This document shows positions 27,176-36,443 of a stretch of DNA of 64,000 nucleotides, one piece after another (the first letter of the stretch is position 1; the number at the start of each line of letters is the position of its first letter). The translations under genes were made by a program, and so were the position numbers. The DNA is from Alphaproteobacteria bacterium (GTDB taxonomy: Bacteria > Pseudomonadota > Alphaproteobacteria > Rhizobiales > GCA-2746425): NCBI GenBank assembly GCA_024743215.1, contig JANSWZ010000005.1, positions 1-64,000 of the forward strand. Direction: 5' to 3'. The notes beneath the pieces are model-generated. The model ran no database searches. It was not told the origin of the DNA and saw only the letters and a list, made by a program, of their open reading frames with translations.

Positions 27176-29221
27176 ATGGTAAAATCACCACAACGCCCGA
27201 CCTCAAAATCAAGGTCAACCAGGTCCACAGGTTCCACGCGATCCCGCACCCCGAAGGCTGCAGCAACATCGACTTCCAAACCGAATGACGCCGGTACAGG
27301 CGCCAAGTCCAACCCGTCAGGCGCCAAGGCAACCTCTTCAGACGCAAAACCAGTTGGCGGGGCAACCAAGCTTACGCCAAAGCCGACCACCATTGATCTG
27401 GAGCCAAGCGCAGTGAAGACAATGGCTGCGAAAAGCGCGCCAAACGCCCCGACCAAATCTGAAACGACAAAGGATGTGGCCGCAAGCAAACCGACTCCGG
27501 ATGTAAAGCAAGCTGCTGCCACCGTAGCCGCGACTGCGACAACTGGCTCGACTGATTCTACTGGATCTACTGGGGCCGGCGATAAAAGGGCGGATGCAAA
27601 ACCAGCCACTGCATCAGCGACAGCATCAGCCGCTTCTGGAGCGTCGAAGCCACCACAGGCATCGAAAGCGCCGCGCCCCCGTGCCAGCGTTGCTTCAGCA
27701 CGCACGCAATCACAAAGAGGCGGTGGCACCAGTATTCTTGCCATGGTTCTTGCAGGTGGTGTTGGCGGCATTATCACATTGCTGGGTGCCTACGCCGTGC
27801 TGGGGTCGGGCCTGCTGGCAACGACAGATGACAACCGCGTTGAGGCAGCACAGACACAATTGTCTGAACTGTCCGGCACCGTCAGTGGATTGTCCGACCA
27901 GTCAACCGCCCTGTCTGAGAGCATCACCAGCCTGAACACGCGCATTGAAGCACTGGCTGAACAGCCTGCCGAAACAGGCGGCACTGACGCTTTACAAGCA
28001 GATATTGACGCCCTTCGGACACAGATCAGTGACGCACTTGCCGCGGGTCAAAACAGTCTGGAAACTGCAAGTGCCACGCAGAGCGACCTTCAGGCAGCAT
28101 TGACAGATCTGGACACTCAATTGGCCAGCCTGTCTGATGAAGTGACGGCCCAAAATGAGACCTTGGCCGGTGAATTGTCGCGGCTGGCGGATCAGCAAAA
28201 TGCACTGGAAAACTCTGTCGCTGAAGGCGAAGCGGGCGAAGGACCGGCACTGGCTGAATTGGAAGGGCGCTTGACGGCGCTGTCCGACGAGATCAGCACT
28301 CAGGCTGACAAGATAAACGCCCAGGCTGAGCTGATTAGTGCACAGGCCGATCAGATCGGGGTGCAGAACACCGATATTCCAGTGCCTGTGCGCGAAGAGC
28401 TTAATGCGATGGCCGACATGGTCTCAAGCCTGCAGGACCAGTTGGCGATTATGGAAACCCTGCAACTCACGGCGCAGCAGCAGCAGTTGGATTTGCAATC
28501 TCTGACAGACACCGTTGAAGGTGTGGCCGGAACAGTCAAGCGCGTTGCCGGCAAGACAGACCGTTTGGAAGAAACCGTTGCCACGCCGGCCGAAGAGCAA
28601 CCTGATGCTGCAATGGATGGAGCCAGACTGGCCTATGTTCATGGAGGCCTCAATACAGCGATTGCGCAAGGCATGCCGTTTGCAGGTCTTGTCACACAGG
28701 CACGTGCCCTGATGGCCGACCTTGGCAGCGCTGTTGAATTGCCCGATGAATTTCTGCAGGCAGCCGAAGCGGGCCTCACTCCCCTACCTGTTCTGGCCAG
28801 CCAGATTTCAGAAGCACGCGCTGCCTATGATGCAGATCTTGCTTCAGCTACCGCCCCGGAAGAAACCGCACCAGAAGGTGACAGTGTTACGGCCAAGGGC
28901 CTGTTTGACGGAATTATGAAGGGCGCTCAGGGTCTTGTCACTGTGCGCGACACCAACCAGACAGAAGCAGCACCACCCGACAGTCTGTCCGCCCAATTGG
29001 GATCTGCAGCAGAGGCCGCCAGTGCAGGTGACCTTGTACAATTGAGCGCTTTTCTGAATGAAATTGCCGCCAACGCATCGGCATCGGACACGCTGCAACA
29101 ATCAGTTTCGCTCTGGCAGATTCAGACACAGCACCTCCAGAGCGCAGCCGGTCTTCAGGATCAGCTTGATGCCGTTCAGCAATCAATCTGGGCTGAAACC
29201 AGCAAGGGAGATCCTTCATGA
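27176..29221 (+). CDS. Mitofilin/Mic60-like inner-membrane protein (COG4223)
   Basis: 681 aa. Residues 1 to about 180 are a long Thr/Ser/Ala/Pro/Lys-rich, probably disordered cytoplasmic segment; one membrane helix follows (SILAMVLAGGVGGIITLLGAY); then a long coiled-coil region with repeated A, Q, L, D and E heptads (about 220-480), and a C-terminal mitofilin-like helical domain (GGLNTAIAQGMPFAGLVTQARAL onward). Mic60 shapes cristae in mitochondria, and alphaproteobacterial homologues shape intracytoplasmic membranes. The ATG 27176 start has AGAGGG upstream. Its stop overlaps the HemY start as ATGA. Confidence 0.9.
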   Translation: MVKSPQRPTSKSRSTRSTGSTRSRTPKAAATSTSKPNDAGTGAKSNPSGAKATSSDAKPVGGATKLTPKPTTIDLEPSAVKTMAAKSAPNAPTKSETTKDVAASKPTPDVKQAAATVAATATTGSTDSTGSTGAGDKRADAKPATASATASAASGASKPPQASKAPRPRASVASARTQSQRGGGTSILAMVLAGGVGGIITLLGAYAVLGSGLLATTDDNRVEAAQTQLSELSGTVSGLSDQSTALSESITSLNTRIEALAEQPAETGGTDALQADIDALRTQISDALAAGQNSLETASATQSDLQAALTDLDTQLASLSDEVTAQNETLAGELSRLADQQNALENSVAEGEAGEGPALAELEGRLTALSDEISTQADKINAQAELISAQADQIGVQNTDIPVPVREELNAMADMVSSLQDQLAIMETLQLTAQQQQLDLQSLTDTVEGVAGTVKRVAGKTDRLEETVATPAEEQPDAAMDGARLAYVHGGLNTAIAQGMPFAGLVTQARALMADLGSAVELPDEFLQAAEAGLTPLPVLASQISEARAAYDADLASATAPEETAPEGDSVTAKGLFDGIMKGAQGLVTVRDTNQTEAAPPDSLSAQLGSAAEAASAGDLVQLSAFLNEIAANASASDTLQQSVSLWQIQTQHLQSAAGLQDQLDAVQQSIWAETSKGDPS

Positions 29222-31005
29222 TCCGCGTTTTCAGTATCGTAGCGGTTTTTCTGGCCTTCGCAGCCGGGTTTGCGTGGCTTGCCGACAATCCGGGAAATGT
29301 CCAGTTCACCTGGGCCGGACGTGAGATTGAGACCAGTCTGATGGTCTTCGCCATCGCCTTGGTGGTCCTCATGATTGTAATTGCCATCATCTGGGGCCTG
29401 TTGCGCGCAATCTGGCGCTCACCACACATGCTGAAAGGTTATTTTTCCGCGCGGCGGCGGGACAAGGGTTACAACGCTTTGTCCAGTGGCCTGATCGCTG
29501 TGGGTGAAGGTGATGCAAAACGCGCCCTGAAAGCTGCCAACAGCGCCAATAAATACCTCAATGATGCACCGCTTGCTCTTCTGCTGAAGGCCCAGTCGGC
29601 CCAATTGGCGGGTGAATATGAGACGGCCCGCAAAACGTTCCATTCCATGATGGATGAGCCGGAAACCAAATTGCTCGGCCTGCGCGGATTGTTCATGGAA
29701 GCAGAACGCACCAATGATCCAGCTGCCGCACTGCAACTGGCTTTGAGCGCTATGGAAACAGCAGCCAAGCACCCGGCACGCCCGAATGATGGCGCCACTG
29801 TTGCCAGTTGGGCCGGACCTGCCGTGCTGCGGTATCAATCGGCTGCCGAAGACTGGGATGGCGCGTTGAAAACCATTTCGGCCAATAATGCAGCCGGACT
29901 GATTGACCGCGCAGAAGTGAAACGCCGACGGGCTATTGTTCTGGTGGCCAAAGCCCTGAGCCATGAGGACCGGGAACCCCAGGAAGCCAAGCTTGCCGCA
30001 TTGGAAGCCCACAAGCTTGCTCCGGATCTGGTGCCTGCCGCCGTGGTCGCTGGCCGCGTTCTGTCGCGACTGGGAGAGTTGCGCCGCGCTGTGAAAACAC
30101 TGGAATCCACCTGGAAACTGAACCCTCATCCTGATCTTGCTGAGACTTACGCCCATGTGCGTCCAGGGGATTCACCGCGTGATCGGGTGAAGCGGATCAG
30201 AACTTTGACACGTCTTTTGCCGGATCATCTGGAAAGCGCAATCGCTTTGGCAAAAGCTGCCATCGAAGCTCAGGATTGGGATGGCGCACGCGCCGCCCTG
30301 CTGCCGCATCTGTCCATACCGACCCAGCGGGCCTGCCTGTTGATGGCCGATATTGAAGAGGGCGAACATGGTGACAAGGGCCGCGTCCGCGAATGGCTTT
30401 CAAAAGCTGTTCACGCCGCAGCTGATCCGGTCTGGATTGCCGACGGTGTTGTCTCCGATCATTGGGCACCGGTTTCCCCGGTGACCGGCCTGCTGGATGC
30501 CTATGAATGGAAAGTGCCACAATCAGCGCTGGCCAAGCCAACTGTGATCATCAGCGAAGATGATGTGCTGCTTGCCCCGTTGGAAATCGAGCCACCAATG
30601 CCTGTTGAAATACCAAAGCCGGAACCAGAGCAACAGGCTGAAAAACCCGCGCCAGTTGCCGCGCCGGAAATTGTCGAGGCGACGCCGCCGCAGGAAGCGG
30701 AAAAGCCGGACTCAACAACAATCCCTGTGATCGAGGCCGAAGCAGTTGCCAAAACTGGGCCAAAGGTTGAGGGAGAGGCCGCTCAAGAAGCTGAACCTGT
30801 TGTCGCCGAAAAAGTGGCAGACAGTTCCAAACCAGAGCCAGAGACAACCACAGGCAATGGCGCGACACAGGACCCTGACCAGGATGGCAAGGACGGCATA
30901 TCCGAACCCAGTTTCGTATCACCCGATTCAATGTCACCTATCCCCGATGACCCAGGCACCGCCAAGGAAGACCCTGACGCGGATAAGCGTTTCAAATTGT
31001 TTTAG
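29218..31005 (+). CDS. hemY: HemY N-terminal domain protein with TPR-like repeats
   Basis: 595 aa. Two N-terminal membrane helices (residues about 3-22 and 38-60) enclose NPGNVQFTWAGREIETS, the HemY_N signature. Then comes a cytoplasmic helical TPR-type region, with the GYNALSSGLIAVGEGDAKRALKAA repeat first, and a disordered acidic P/E-rich tail from about residue 455. Its biochemical role in heme synthesis is unproven despite the name (unrelated to protoporphyrinogen oxidase HemY). It is coupled to the mitofilin gene by an ATGA overlap. Confidence 0.9.
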   Translation: MIRVFSIVAVFLAFAAGFAWLADNPGNVQFTWAGREIETSLMVFAIALVVLMIVIAIIWGLLRAIWRSPHMLKGYFSARRRDKGYNALSSGLIAVGEGDAKRALKAANSANKYLNDAPLALLLKAQSAQLAGEYETARKTFHSMMDEPETKLLGLRGLFMEAERTNDPAAALQLALSAMETAAKHPARPNDGATVASWAGPAVLRYQSAAEDWDGALKTISANNAAGLIDRAEVKRRRAIVLVAKALSHEDREPQEAKLAALEAHKLAPDLVPAAVVAGRVLSRLGELRRAVKTLESTWKLNPHPDLAETYAHVRPGDSPRDRVKRIRTLTRLLPDHLESAIALAKAAIEAQDWDGARAALLPHLSIPTQRACLLMADIEEGEHGDKGRVREWLSKAVHAAADPVWIADGVVSDHWAPVSPVTGLLDAYEWKVPQSALAKPTVIISEDDVLLAPLEIEPPMPVEIPKPEPEQQAEKPAPVAAPEIVEATPPQEAEKPDSTTIPVIEAEAVAKTGPKVEGEAAQEAEPVVAEKVADSSKPEPETTTGNGATQDPDQDGKDGISEPSFVSPDSMSPIPDDPGTAKEDPDADKRFKLF

Positions 31006-31013
31006 AGAAAGCA

Positions 31014-31865
31014 ATGTCTGGAGACCAAAAGCACAGCGCTGCATTCAGAAAGATCAAGCTTCCGGCAGATACGCTGCTGGACAAGGCCGGGCGCTGGATT
31101 GCTGGTCGGCTACGCAGCGAATCCAGCGGCTACAAGCCCTATACGCCTTCAGATACCGATACGCTGGAAGCCTGTTTGCGGCCAGGCGATATCCTGTTGG
31201 TTGAAGGCAATCAGAAAGTCTCCGCCGCTATCAAATATCTGACCCAATCCACCTGGTCTCATGCGGCTCTCTATGTAGGCAATGTCTTGGATGTCCATGA
31301 AGAGGACGGTGAACGGCATCGTCTGATAGAGGTCAATCTTGGCGAAGGTTGCGTGACGCAGAAGCTCTCCAAATACAGCGATTTCAACACCCGCATCTGC
31401 CGGCCCGTGGGACTGACGGATGACGATGTTGAAAAGGTGGTGCAGTATATGGTGGCGCGCATTGGCCTGAAATATGATCTGAAAAACATATTTGACATGC
31501 TGCGCTATTTCCTGCCGACACCGCCTGTACCTGTGCGCTGGCGCCGCCGCATGCTGGCTCTGGGTTCCGGAGACCCGACCCGTGCCATCTGTTCAACCCT
31601 GATTGCGCAGGCCTTTCAGATCGTGCGCTACCCTATTCTGCCCCGGGTGGAACTGGTAACCGACAAGGCGGTTACGCGCGATTGGCGCGGTCAGCATATG
31701 TATTATACCCGCCGGGAAATACTGCATATCCGCCATCATTCCCTGTTCGCACCGCGTGACTTTGATCTGTCGCCCTATTTTTCCATCATCAAGCCAACCA
31801 TCGAACGTGGCTTTGACTACCGAACCCTGAAATGGGGCGATAAGGACGCCACGCCCACTGAATAA
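31014..31865 (+). CDS. YiiX/YebB-like NlpC/P60-superfamily cysteine hydrolase
   Basis: 283 aa. The core LRPGDILLVEGNQKVSAAIKYLTQSTWSHAALYVG carries the conserved catalytic-type histidine, and RAICSTLIAQAF supplies the cysteine, the circularly permuted papain-like order of YiiX-type proteins. The family probably cleaves peptide or lipid-linked amide bonds at the envelope; substrate unknown. No signal peptide is visible. It follows hemY by eight bases and is probably the last gene of the hemC-hemD-mitofilin-hemY transcript. Confidence 0.85.
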   Translation: MSGDQKHSAAFRKIKLPADTLLDKAGRWIAGRLRSESSGYKPYTPSDTDTLEACLRPGDILLVEGNQKVSAAIKYLTQSTWSHAALYVGNVLDVHEEDGERHRLIEVNLGEGCVTQKLSKYSDFNTRICRPVGLTDDDVEKVVQYMVARIGLKYDLKNIFDMLRYFLPTPPVPVRWRRRMLALGSGDPTRAICSTLIAQAFQIVRYPILPRVELVTDKAVTRDWRGQHMYYTRREILHIRHHSLFAPRDFDLSPYFSIIKPTIERGFDYRTLKWGDKDATPTE

Positions 31866-31939
31866 AACTGTTTACACTGGCGGGAAATCTACTCACTATT
31901 TCAAACAACCATAAGCTAAAAACCATACGGGAGCATTTC

Positions 31940-33052
31940 ATGTCTGACACTGATGCAAAGCGTAAAGTTTCACGCCGCAAATTTCTGGCAAGCAGCGCTG
32001 CGGCGACAGCTGCCACAGCAACCCTGGCCACACCGGCCTTGGCACAGAGCCCGGGGCGCACATGGAAGATGGCAACAAGCTGGCCAAAAAATGCACCCGG
32101 CGTTGGCGTGAATGCGCAAAGACTGGCTGACAAGATTACCGCCATGTCAAATGGCGAATTGACCGTTGAACTTTTCGCGGCCGGAGAGCTGGTTCCTCCC
32201 TTTGAAGTGTTTGACGCTGTCTCTTCGGGCACAGCACAAATGGGCCATGCCACGCCATATTACTGGCAGGGCAAAGATCCGGCCTTCCACTTTTTCACCG
32301 GTGTTCCCTTCGGCCTGCTGGCGCATGAACATGCTGCCTGGGTTCAGTTCGGTGGCGGGCAGGCGCTTTGGGAAAAAGCCTATGAGCCCTTTGGTGTGCT
32401 GCCATTTTATGCCGGTTCATCAGGCCCTCAGGCAGGCGGCTGGTTCACCAAGGAGTTGAACTCGCTGGACGACTTCAAGGGCATCAAAATGCGCATAGCC
32501 GGATTGGGCGGCGAAGTGATGCGGCGGATTGGCGTGAACACGGTTCTGCTGCCGCCGGGTGAGATTTTCCCCGCCATGCAGTCAGGCGCAATTGATGCCG
32601 CAGAATGGATCGGCCCCTGGAATGATCTGGCCTTTGGCCTCTACAAGGTGGCGAAATACTACTACATGCCAGCCTTCCATGAGCTTGGTCCTGCGCTGGA
32701 AATGCTGGTGAACCGTCAGGAGTTCATGGATTTGCCGGAGCATCTGCAGGCCGTGGTGCGCAATGCCTCCATGGCGACGTCCTATGAATCACTGGCCGAT
32801 TTTACCTTCCACAACGTCACCTCCTACAAACCCTTGCTTGAAAAGGAAGGTGTTCAGGTGAAATTCCTGCCCGATGATGTGGTGGATGCACTTGGGATTG
32901 AAGCTGAAGTGGTGTTGCAGGAACTGGGTGACAGCAGCCCGTTGGCGGGCGACATCTTCAAGTCCTTCACCGAATTCCGGGCCGAAGCGAGTGCTTATTC
33001 ATCAGTCTCCGACAAGCGCGCGCTTGGCATGCGTGAGCGGGTGCTGAAATAG
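31940..33052 (+). CDS. TRAP transporter substrate-binding protein (DctP/TakP-like)
   Basis: 370 aa. A twin-arginine signal (SRRKFLASSAAATAAT ... PALAQ) precedes the periplasmic domain; GAIDAAEWIGPWNDLAFGLYKVAKYYYMPAFHE is the signature block of TakP-type proteins that bind 2-oxo acids. TRAP carriers use such a protein with DctQ and DctM membrane subunits, but neither is in this window: the upstream gene is a hydrolase and the downstream gene a VOC protein. The subunits must lie elsewhere or the protein serves another carrier. Confidence 0.93.
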   Translation: MSDTDAKRKVSRRKFLASSAAATAATATLATPALAQSPGRTWKMATSWPKNAPGVGVNAQRLADKITAMSNGELTVELFAAGELVPPFEVFDAVSSGTAQMGHATPYYWQGKDPAFHFFTGVPFGLLAHEHAAWVQFGGGQALWEKAYEPFGVLPFYAGSSGPQAGGWFTKELNSLDDFKGIKMRIAGLGGEVMRRIGVNTVLLPPGEIFPAMQSGAIDAAEWIGPWNDLAFGLYKVAKYYYMPAFHELGPALEMLVNRQEFMDLPEHLQAVVRNASMATSYESLADFTFHNVTSYKPLLEKEGVQVKFLPDDVVDALGIEAEVVLQELGDSSPLAGDIFKSFTEFRAEASAYSSVSDKRALGMRERVLK

Positions 33053-33054
33053 AC

Positions 33055-33477
33055 TTGCAACAGCTCACACCCTTTCATCTGGCTTTTCCGGTCACGGACC
33101 TTGCAGCCACTGCGGCCTTTTTTGAGGACGTTCTTGGCTGTAAGCGGGGCCGGGAAGCAGATACGTGGATCGACTTTGATTTGTTCGGGCATCAGCTCTC
33201 GCTGCATAAGGGCCGATCCATGATGGCAGAGGGCGGCACAGGTGCCGTCGACAACACCTCCGTGCCCATGCCGCATTTCGGCGTGGTGCTGGCCTGGGAT
33301 GACTGGCACGCACTGATCGACCGACTGCACAATGCCAATGTCAGCTTTCGCATCGAGCCGCAAATGCGGTTTGAAGGAGAACCGGGTGAACAAGGCACAT
33401 TTTTCGTCGATGCGCCGGGCGATGTGGCGCTGGAATTCAAAACGTTTCGGGATTTTGAATGCGTGTTTGCCAGTTAG
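33055..33477 (+). CDS. VOC-family (glyoxalase/dioxygenase-like) protein
   Basis: 140 aa with the paired beta-alpha-beta-beta-beta modules of the VOC superfamily: FHLAFPVTDLAATAAFFEDVLGCKRG at the start, MPHFGVVLAWDDWHALIDRL in the second half, ending PGDVALEFKTF. The candidate metal ligands are His/Glu positions in those strands. The start is TTG 33055, only two bases after the stop of the TRAP binding protein, so the genes are translationally close. The substrate is unknown. Confidence 0.85.
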   Translation: MQQLTPFHLAFPVTDLAATAAFFEDVLGCKRGREADTWIDFDLFGHQLSLHKGRSMMAEGGTGAVDNTSVPMPHFGVVLAWDDWHALIDRLHNANVSFRIEPQMRFEGEPGEQGTFFVDAPGDVALEFKTFRDFECVFAS

Positions 33478-33517
33478 GTTCTGAGCTGACTTGGCAATGT
33501 TTCTCGTGTCACTGATG

Positions 33518-33716
33518 GATTCTCGGAACAAGTCCGAGAATGACGATGGCGGGTTTGGTCAGGGGCGGCAATAGCCTGCCGGGCTTGATCAATATGTTTT
33601 AAAATCATGTGCCCGTTATCACCGAATTTGTCCCGGTGATCAGCACCAGACCAATCGCCGCAAATCCACCAAACAAGCCACACCACCCGTCACCCTCGGA
33701 CTTGTTCCGAGGGTCC
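33518..33716. repeat. REP/BIME-like cluster of three palindromes
   Basis: In the 272-base gap between convergent genes there are three hairpins. The first is TTCTCGG/CCGAGAA at 33520-33540, the second ATCACCG/CGGTGAT at 33618-33640, and the third ACCCTCGG/CCGAGGGT at 33692-33714. The first is essentially the inverse orientation of the third: its loop reads aacaagt versus acttgtt. The middle one is a diverged relative. This resembles the CGGACTTGTTCCG-type palindromes scattered in many Hyphomicrobiales genomes. It may also terminate transcription between the convergent genes. Confidence 0.7.
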
Positions 33717-33749
33717 ACAAACAGACACTCCAAACACGCGTCCGTCAGA

Positions 33750-34307
33750 TCAACGCGTCTTCCCGCGCCAGATCGTCATGCTGATACGCCCATCCTGATC
33801 CAGCCATGCGGTGGGGTCTGGCTTCAGGTCGTGGCTGGCGAGCATTTGTTCCGGCGTTGTACTCTCAAGGTTTGAAAATAACTTCGTGCCAGCCGGCACC
33901 TGTGTGCCTTCCGCCCGCGCCAGGTGAAAACTGGAATAGCCCAACTGTAAAAACAGATCGAACACATCACGGCCACCGGGAACAGCAATCGCGCCACCTT
34001 CCGGTGCCACCTGTTGCAGTACATCGGCCCAATCATGCCCGGCAGGGTTCCACCACCAGCCATCAGAGCGATGTTCCAAAGTTTTCACCGACCGCGACAG
34101 GATCAAACGCCTGCGATTCTTGTGGTTTGGATTGGCCTCATGGCCTTTGCGGCCAACCACAGTCAGCGTTGCCGCATCAAGGGCTGCTTGAAAATAAGCC
34201 CAGTCCGCCTCGTTTTTCAGGCATTCGGGCATATTGCCATCGGCATCGGCAATGCAATGATTGTCCGAGACAATCGCGTAACCGTCTATCGTGTGTTTCG
34301 GCATCAT
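33750..34307 (-). CDS. Dihydrofolate-reductase-like protein (RibD C-terminal type)
   Basis: 185 aa. HTIDGYAIVSDNHCIADADGNMP, TLTVVGRKGHEANPNHKNRRRLILSRS and AIAVPGGRDVFDLFLQLGYSSFHLARA follow the strand-helix order of the DHFR/RibD C-terminal fold that uses NADPH. A true folate reductase is doubtful since typical active-site residues are not obvious. The start ATG 34307 overlaps the stop of the upstream SDR gene as ATGA, showing coupling within a small minus-strand unit with the SDR and GNAT genes. Confidence 0.72.
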   Translation of the reverse strand: MMPKHTIDGYAIVSDNHCIADADGNMPECLKNEADWAYFQAALDAATLTVVGRKGHEANPNHKNRRRLILSRSVKTLEHRSDGWWWNPAGHDWADVLQQVAPEGGAIAVPGGRDVFDLFLQLGYSSFHLARAEGTQVPAGTKLFSNLESTTPEQMLASHDLKPDPTAWLDQDGRISMTIWRGKTR

Positions 34308-35206
34308 CCGCGCGCCCATAGAGATTTCAGAGCCAGATTCATACCGATACGATAATCTGGAACGCTATAGTGCAAACCCAGATCCGTTTTGGATTTTGCG
34401 TTGGAAACCCGCTTGTTCTCGCCATAAAAAGAACGCCCCATAGGCGATAAATCCGCCTCATCAAAGGGGATCAGCGGCGGCACGTCAACGTCCAGAAGTC
34501 CGGCTGCAAATGCAACCACATCCTGCGGTGGGGCTGGTTCATTGTCCGTGATGTTGAATATGCCGCCTTTGTATTGCGCTACGGCCAGCGTCAGCGCCGA
34601 GGCAATATCATCGACATGAATGCGGTTGAATACCTGCCCCGGTTTGTCGATCCGGCGGCCTTGGCCACGCGCAACCTTTTCAAGCGGGTTGCGCCCCGGC
34701 CCGTAAATGCCGGAGAGGCGAAAAATTCCCAGCGTCAGGCCCGCGGCATCGGCCAAATTTTGCCAGGCGTTCTCGGCCGCAATACGCGCTTTGGAGCGCC
34801 TGGAAACTGGTCGACAATCCGTGGATTCATCCACCCATGCACCATCATGATTGCCATAGACACCCACGGTGGACAGATAGCCAAGCCATGGTTTTTTCGG
34901 AAGGGTTTTCAACCGAGACCCAAAATCTCTCAGAACCGGATCGCCACCAAATTCGGGGTGCGCTTCCGCCTCATCGGGATCTGGTGCGATGGACATCAAA
35001 ACCGCATCGGCGGCCTGCAATGCTGTTGTGACATCATCAGAAACACCGCCGCTATAGATGATTGGCTTAAATCCGGCTTTGGCGAGAGCTGCAGCTTTCT
35101 CTTCGCTGCGGGTTGTCCCGGTCACCTGCCATCCGTCAGCAAGCATCTTTTGAGCGAAAACGCGGGCAGAATAACCAAGCCCGAAGATGAAAAGGTTTTG
35201 GGTCAC
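34304..35206 (-). CDS. Extended SDR / NAD-dependent epimerase-like protein (YeeZ-like)
   Basis: 300 aa. NLFIFGLGYSARVFAQKMLADGW is a nucleotide-binding motif of the atypical GxGxxA type; VTGTTRSEEK, YLSTVGVYGNHDGAWVDEST, FRLSGIYGPGRNPLEKV and RIHVDDIASAL are conserved in the YeeZ/SDR_a4-like group. The usual YxxxK pair is not obvious (SRRSKARIAAE), so oxidoreductase activity is not certain. Start is GTG 35206, overlapping the GNAT stop as GTGA. Confidence 0.85.
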   Translation of the reverse strand: MTQNLFIFGLGYSARVFAQKMLADGWQVTGTTRSEEKAAALAKAGFKPIIYSGGVSDDVTTALQAADAVLMSIAPDPDEAEAHPEFGGDPVLRDFGSRLKTLPKKPWLGYLSTVGVYGNHDGAWVDESTDCRPVSRRSKARIAAENAWQNLADAAGLTLGIFRLSGIYGPGRNPLEKVARGQGRRIDKPGQVFNRIHVDDIASALTLAVAQYKGGIFNITDNEPAPPQDVVAFAAGLLDVDVPPLIPFDEADLSPMGRSFYGENKRVSNAKSKTDLGLHYSVPDYRIGMNLALKSLWARG

Positions 35207-35658
35207 TGGGTCTCAATTGGAATCGAATAAAGGACAAAATCGGATTTGCTGACATAGCTGTCATACAGCCGTCGTGCGTCATAGTTGAAATCCTGGGTCA
35301 GCCAACGCACATTAGCAATCCCATTTGCCCTGGCAAATCCGATGACGTGATCAATCAGAGCGCGACCTGCCCCACTGCCCCGATATCCGGGCCTGACATA
35401 AAGATCGCTCATATAACAAACCTTACCTCCTCCAAGGGAGCGGAGCATCAACTGATACTGCGTGAAACCGATGAGCTTTCCGTCGGCATCTTCGACCACA
35501 TCACTCCAGAATTCCGTGGCGGGATCAAAAATCCAGTCCCAGACCGTTTCATGACCACCAGCGGGTACTACCGTTTTGTAGAAAACGGCATATTCATCAA
35601 ACATTTGCCGCCAAACCAACTGATCACTTTCAGCGACTGGCCGAACTTTTATGGACAT
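35203..35658 (-). CDS. GNAT-family N-acetyltransferase
   Basis: 151 aa. VRPVAESDQLVWRQMFDEYAVFY at the N-terminus and YMSDLYVRPGYRGSGAGRALIDHVIGFARANGI are the GNAT fold with the acetyl-CoA pyrophosphate loop (RxxGxG/A). The substrate is not known. ATG 35658 is chosen for its AAGGA six bases upstream. It heads a three-gene coupled unit with the SDR and the DHFR-like gene. Confidence 0.88.
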   Translation of the reverse strand: MSIKVRPVAESDQLVWRQMFDEYAVFYKTVVPAGGHETVWDWIFDPATEFWSDVVEDADGKLIGFTQYQLMLRSLGGGKVCYMSDLYVRPGYRGSGAGRALIDHVIGFARANGIANVRWLTQDFNYDARRLYDSYVSKSDFVLYSIPIETQ

Positions 35659-35740
35659 TTCAAATCCTTGCACACGCAGAAACCGGAGGCTTCATACGCG
35701 ATTGCGTTATCGGCGTGAAGCCGCTTGTGAAGGTCATCTT

Positions 35741-36436
35741 CTAATCGTTCAGAGCAAAGTCCAAAGCGGCCCCTGCATGAAGTGCCGTGGTATCAAAAGC
35801 AGGCAGGGCAAAATCCGCCTGTGCGATCAGCAGGCCTACTTCCGTGCAACCGAAAATGACACCGTCAGTGCCTTGCTGTTGAGCGCGCTGAATGGTCTCC
35901 AGATAGGCTTTTTTGGAATCCTTGCGGATAATGCCCTGGCACAATTCATTGTAGATGATGTCGTGGACCAGCGTTCGTCCAACCTCATCAGGCACCATTG
36001 TCTCAACACCATGGCGGTCTCGCAAATGTCCCCTGTAGAAATCCTGCTCCATGGTGTAGCGCGTTGCCAGCAGCAAAGGTTTCTCGGCTCCAGAAGCCTT
36101 GATGGCCATGGCTGTGGCATCGGCAATATGAAGGAGCGGGATGTCCACCGATTGCTGCACAGCATCCGCCATTTTATGCATGGTGTTGGTGCAGATGATC
36201 ACGCAGTCAGCGCCGCCGCGTTCCAGCGCACGGGCGGCATCAATCATGGCGCTGGTGGCTCCATCCCAATCACCCTTTGCCTGCATGGCTTCAATATCGG
36301 CAAAGTCGAAAGACCACAGCAACAGCTTGGCGGAATGCAGATCACCAAGTCGCTCCCGCGCGCCGCGGTTGAGCAACTGATAATAAACCACCGTGCTTTC
36401 CCAACTCATGCCGCCAATCAGACCAATGGTTTTCAC
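35741..36436 (-). CDS. Aspartate/glutamate racemase family protein
   Basis: 231 aa. IGLIGGMSWESTVVYYQLLN is the diagnostic start, with the two catalytic cysteines in VIICTNTMHKM and VIFGCTEVGLLI, the pair that takes and gives the alpha proton. PLG-independent racemisation of Asp or Glu is the family activity (cofactor-free); the YgeA-like subgroup has broad specificity. It starts seven bases after the DUF930 gene and is likely co-transcribed with it. Confidence 0.92.
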   Translation of the reverse strand: MKTIGLIGGMSWESTVVYYQLLNRGARERLGDLHSAKLLLWSFDFADIEAMQAKGDWDGATSAMIDAARALERGGADCVIICTNTMHKMADAVQQSVDIPLLHIADATAMAIKASGAEKPLLLATRYTMEQDFYRGHLRDRHGVETMVPDEVGRTLVHDIIYNELCQGIIRKDSKKAYLETIQRAQQQGTDGVIFGCTEVGLLIAQADFALPAFDTTALHAGAALDFALND

Positions 36437-36443
36437 AAATTCC

